From Bacteroidota bacterium (GTDB lineage Bacteria; Bacteroidota; Bacteroidia; Chitinophagales; Chitinophagaceae): 9,631 nt of DNA. The stretch is taken from assembly GCA_021780705.1 (NCBI GenBank), contig JAJXYG010000194.1, positions 1 through 9,631 of the forward strand, in the 5' to 3' direction. Position 1 is the first letter of the stretch. The number at the start of each line of letters is the position of its first letter. Shown here in pieces: positions 6,719 through 9,631 of this stretch. The position numbers and the translations under genes were made by a program. The notes under the pieces are model-generated. The model was not told the origin of the DNA and did not search any database. It saw only the letters and a program-made list of their open reading frames with translations.

Positions 6719-8548
6719 TCAGTCTTCCAGCATATTCCACCAGGTTCTTTTTAAAATAATAATAATCAGGATTAATATAAGGACAGTGATGAGAAGCGGT
6801 AGTTTCATCCATAGCACCACATACATCGGAAGAATGGTAAGGCATAACTGGGCAATGATGCCCAGGGATACATTGAACAGGTCGAGTTTGAACCTCCTGT
6901 TTGGAATAAAGGTGGGATCCTCCTGCATCACTGCCATTTGTACGGGCTTCCAAAATCCCCAGGGACGTACCTGGCGATAGAAAGTCTTAAGGACTCCCCA
7001 TTCGGTGGCAGGAGCCGTATAAGTACCCACCAGACATCCTCCAATTGAAATCAAAAAGAGCAGGGGGAAGTAGTAAAGGAATTGTACCCCGTCAAAAATT
7101 TCAGAGAAAACCAGTGCACCTACAATTCCTGCAAGCATCCCCCAGAAGAAGCCGTTGGCATTAAATCGCCACCAGTACCACTTGAACATATTGGCGGCAA
7201 TATACCCCCCATATAAACCGGATACAATCCATTGTAAAATACTGTTGACATCCTTGGTAAAGAATCCAAGGAATACCCCAATGGTTACCACCACCACCCC
7301 GGATAGATAATTCATGTAAATGATTCTTTTGGTAGATGCTTCGGGGCGGATATATTTCAGGTAGATATCGTTCACGATGTAGGCCTGGGCCGCATTCATC
7401 GTTCCGGAGAATGTCCCCATAAAGGCGCCCAGCAACCCGGTTAGCACCAGTCCGAGCACCCCAACCGGAAGGAAGCTGTTGATTGCCGCAGGCAGAATTC
7501 TTTCAAAATCCGTATGTCCCATTCCGTCAGAAAGATCAAGTTGATGGTAATGCAGCAGCGCCAGTACGGTAAGTCCGATTACCATCGCATAGCGAATCGG
7601 AAGCAGGACGATCGAGACAAAGCCGGTCATCTTGGAGGCTTCCTTGGGAGATTTGGTAGAGAGCACCTTTTGCATGTCATAGTTGGGTGCCGGGCCTGCA
7701 AGACTCGCAAAGACCCCCTTGAAAAGCATCATCATGAAGAATATCCCGAAAAGCCCATACCCGTCATCTGCGATTTTCTTATTGGCGTCGGCCACGATGG
7801 CGGACCAGTCCAAATGGAGTTTCCAGCCAAAGAACGGATTTTTCCATCCACCGGGAACTTCCACATGATGGCCCTGCAGATGGATCATCGCAATGGCAGC
7901 AATCGCGATACAGCCTATCGTCATGATAATATACTTGATCAGGTCGCCCAGCACAATACTGCGCATTCCTCCGAGGATGGAATAGAACATGGCAAAGGCA
8001 GTAAATACGATTCCGTAGAAATGGGGCACATATTCTGCAGAAATATGGAAAGGAATATAAGGGGCTACCAGGTTCCAGGGAACAAAGATTTCAATAAATT
8101 TTCCAAGTCCGATAAACCCATAGGCCAAAAAACCCAAACATCCGATAAGGGCAAAGGACACTACCACGGCGTGGGACAACCGGACACCTTTGCCCTTCAA
8201 ACCGAACCGGGTAGCCAGCCATTCCGCACCGGTTGTCGCATTGGAGCGACGAAGCCATTTGGCCAGGTACATCATATTGAATACCTGGTTAAAGACAGGC
8301 CAGAGCCAGGGGATCCAGATACTTTTCAGGCCATACACAAAACACAGGGACACCATCCACATGGTACCGCTGATATCAAACATATCTGCGGCATCGCTCA
8401 GTCCCAGCAGATACCAGGGAAGTTGCTTGCCCCCCATCAGGTAGCTTTCCTTGTTAAGCCGGGCTTTTTTGCGAAGGACCCACCCGAGCATCAGCATCAG
8501 GATGAGGTAACTTCCTACTATGGCAATATCAAGTCCCTTGAGTTTCAT
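6719..8548 (-). CDS. SSS-family sodium/solute symporter, probable manno-disaccharide importer
   Basis: This 609-residue inner-membrane protein belongs to the sodium:solute symporter family (TC 2.A.21). Hydrophobic segments suggest about 14-15 helices: near 7-25, 45-70, 77-98, 125-148, 178-198, 202-222, 266-285, 308-332, 355-382, 408-430, 437-456, 465-484, 488-508, 557-580 and 582-599. Family-like features are SDAADMFDISGTMW (51-64) in the unwound-helix region and the FSGTMNAAQAYIVNDIY stretch (380-396) near the sodium-site helix. It is longer than the usual 500-550 residues because of two extra C-terminal helices after a soluble loop (about 515-555). Its ATG overlaps the GH26 stop as ATGA, and GH130 follows by 28 bp. 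In Bacteroides fragilis a cation symporter (BF0773) occupies the same kind of position, so import of mannobiose or mannosylglucose is likely; the actual sugar is inferred from context. Confidence 0.92.
   Translation of the reverse strand: MKLKGLDIAIVGSYLILMLMLGWVLRKKARLNKESYLMGGKQLPWYLLGLSDAADMFDISGTMWMVSLCFVYGLKSIWIPWLWPVFNQVFNMMYLAKWLRRSNATTGAEWLATRFGLKGKGVRLSHAVVVSFALIGCLGFLAYGFIGLGKFIEIFVPWNLVAPYIPFHISAEYVPHFYGIVFTAFAMFYSILGGMRSIVLGDLIKYIIMTIGCIAIAAIAMIHLQGHHVEVPGGWKNPFFGWKLHLDWSAIVADANKKIADDGYGLFGIFFMMMLFKGVFASLAGPAPNYDMQKVLSTKSPKEASKMTGFVSIVLLPIRYAMVIGLTVLALLHYHQLDLSDGMGHTDFERILPAAINSFLPVGVLGLVLTGLLGAFMGTFSGTMNAAQAYIVNDIYLKYIRPEASTKRIIYMNYLSGVVVVTIGVFLGFFTKDVNSILQWIVSGLYGGYIAANMFKWYWWRFNANGFFWGMLAGIVGALVFSEIFDGVQFLYYFPLLFLISIGGCLVGTYTAPATEWGVLKTFYRQVRPWGFWKPVQMAVMQEDPTFIPNRRFKLDLFNVSLGIIAQLCLTILPMYVVLWMKLPLLITVLILILIIIILKRTWWNMLED
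8545..8548 (-). other. ATGA stop/start overlap, GH26 to symporter
   Basis: The TGA of the mannanase gene (8545-8547) overlaps the ATG of the symporter gene (8546-8548). This is the second such overlap in the four-gene cassette and links synthesis of the depolymerase to that of the importer. Confidence 0.9.
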
Positions 8549-9631
8549 TGGTAAAGATGGGCTTGGGTCACCTTCTTCTGAAAGATGATCCCGGGTTGGT
8601 GGTATAATTTAAGAAAATCTCTTGCTGACTCCTGTCCCTTAAAGGGCACATAGAATTCTTCATGTCCCCCGTTTTCTTTACCCGCATTTCTCCAAGCCAG
8701 GGCATAGGAGATCCGGTGGTGGGCCAGTGCCTTCCAGAAAACCCTGGTCCACCAGGCGCTATCCGGCAGCAGATTATATCCAAATTCCGTTAGTGCAGGA
8801 ATCTTGTTTTTTTCCAAAGCAATTTGGTCCAGCAGGGTGAGCATCGAATCGGTTTGCCCGATAAACTCCTTGTTACCCGCTTCCCCCTGGTGACCCTGGT
8901 AAATATCCACACCCATAATGTCCACCCAGGAGTTCCCGGGGTATTGGAGCAGGTACGCCTCCCTGGAGAAAAACTTGTCGGTATTGTATGCATACAGAAC
9001 CTGGTGCAAGTGGCTGTGGTCCCTAAGGTAGGAAACTGTATAATGCCACAGGTCTTTAAATTCCCCAGGGCTTCGGTAGCCCTTTCCCCACCAGAACCAA
9101 CCTCCATTACATTCATGAAATAACCTGAGAATCACAGGTATGGGTGTTCCATTTTTGGTCTTCAGGCTCAATATGAAATCAGCCACCTTATCCAGCCATT
9201 GTTGGTATCGCTCGTGGGCCTCCCCTCCCGGAAGAATGGAAGTCACAGTACCCGGGGCCGGATTCCAGGCCTTCTTCCCGGTCAGGGGATTGTTGAGGTG
9301 CCAGCTTAAGGTAATCACTCCCCCTCTGGAATATACCTGCCTGATATAGTGTCTCATGCTGTCAAAGGGTACGCTGTCGATATTGACCGCATGATCCAGT
9401 TCAATCCTGCCCAGTTCGAATCCATATATGGCAGGATAATCCCCAGTTACCGATTTCACATCACTTTTACCGGGTATATACTTCCAACCCACCCCATAGG
9501 CGAGGTCATCCTGATGACCAAATAGTATTCCCTTATTTTCCCACTCTTTCAAATGTTGGTAGAGATGGCGGGTCTGCGGGGTAGCCAACCGGTCACTGGG
9601 TAATTGCCCCAGGTAGGCCTGCGCCGTTTTT
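8545..9631 (-). CDS. GH26 beta-mannanase, 5' end outside the window
   Basis: This glycoside hydrolase family 26 enzyme cleaves beta-1,4-mannosidic bonds, probably releasing mannobiose. About 361 residues are visible. The frame is open to the window edge, with first full codon at 9628-9630. The TTG at 9586-9588 sometimes taken as a start is unlikely, because in-frame sequence before it (QAYLGQLPSDR) reads on naturally and no signal peptide follows it. Catalytic residues are visible: acid/base Glu (codon 9112-9114) in RLFHECNGGWFWWG and nucleophile Glu (codon 8785-8787) in ALTEFGY. Other family blocks are ILFGHQDDLAYG near the start, TLSWHLNNP, and AWRNAG near the end. The acid/base motif has Cys after HE where Met is common. 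The visible part is a catalytic domain with no carbohydrate-binding module. Location (periplasm or outer surface) depends on the missing N-terminus. Whether it acts endo or exo cannot be read from sequence. Confidence 0.94.
   Translation of the reverse strand, partial: KTAQAYLGQLPSDRLATPQTRHLYQHLKEWENKGILFGHQDDLAYGVGWKYIPGKSDVKSVTGDYPAIYGFELGRIELDHAVNIDSVPFDSMRHYIRQVYSRGGVITLSWHLNNPLTGKKAWNPAPGTVTSILPGGEAHERYQQWLDKVADFILSLKTKNGTPIPVILRLFHECNGGWFWWGKGYRSPGEFKDLWHYTVSYLRDHSHLHQVLYAYNTDKFFSREAYLLQYPGNSWVDIMGVDIYQGHQGEAGNKEFIGQTDSMLTLLDQIALEKNKIPALTEFGYNLLPDSAWWTRVFWKALAHHRISYALAWRNAGKENGGHEEFYVPFKGQESARDFLKLYHQPGIIFQKKVTQAHLYQ

Noticed and set aside
7514..8554. Plus-strand open frame of 346 codons
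   Set aside because: It is antisense to the symporter gene. The His/Gln/Lys-rich, low-complexity translation is what a hydrophobic membrane protein gives when read from the opposite strand, and no domain is recognisable.
1..9631. CRISPR array, mobile element, tRNA/rRNA, toxin-antitoxin or phage-defence genes
   Set aside because: No regularly spaced repeats, transposase-like frames, terminal inverted repeats or RNA-gene-like structures were seen; the DNA is filled by intact carbohydrate-metabolism genes.

Overview
The window reads as part of a beta-mannan / glucomannan utilisation locus from a Bacteroidota bacterium. The Sus-style mix of families (GH26, GH130_1, an AGE-type epimerase, an SSS symporter and GH3), the weak Shine-Dalgarno signals, the Tat-exported xylose-isomerase-like protein and the NIPSNAP protein all fit that phylum. 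The class is my guess (Chitinophagia or Sphingobacteriia-like) and cannot be settled here. Every convincing gene lies on the minus strand, so transcription runs from high to low coordinates. The region is almost fully coding; the largest gap between genes is 73 bp.

Region 1 (9631 to 4241) is a tight four-gene cassette: GH26 beta-mannanase (its 5' end lies beyond the window), an SSS-family sodium/sugar symporter, a GH130 family-1 mannosylglucose phosphorylase, and a cellobiose/mannobiose 2-epimerase. GH26-symporter and GH130-epimerase are each joined by a 4-base ATGA stop/start overlap; symporter-GH130 is separated by 28 bp. Together they make a known phosphorolytic route. Mannanase releases mannobiose outside the cytoplasm and the symporter imports it. 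The epimerase converts Man-beta-1,4-Man to Man-beta-1,4-Glc. GH130 then cleaves this with phosphate to mannose-1-phosphate and glucose. The gene set matches the characterised Bacteroides fragilis BF0771-BF0774 cluster.

Region 2 (4240 to 134) follows a 73-bp junction that holds a heptamer repeat and a small inverted repeat. It encodes three proteins with export signals: a Tat-dependent xylose-isomerase-like TIM-barrel protein, a two-domain NIPSNAP protein, and a GH3 beta-glucosidase-like exo-enzyme. The GH3 fits the pathway by trimming glucosyl residues from glucomannan oligosaccharides. The roles of the other two are not established and are the most open part of the window.

Region 3 (129 to 1) is the first 43 codons of another apparently exported protein, starting 4 bp after the GH3 stop. 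A GH31-type enzyme is possible but unproven.

I saw no SusC/SusD pair, regulator, RNA gene, mobile element, CRISPR array or convincing intrinsic terminator. The core is a known system rather than a new one; the novelty, if any, lies in the exported trio.
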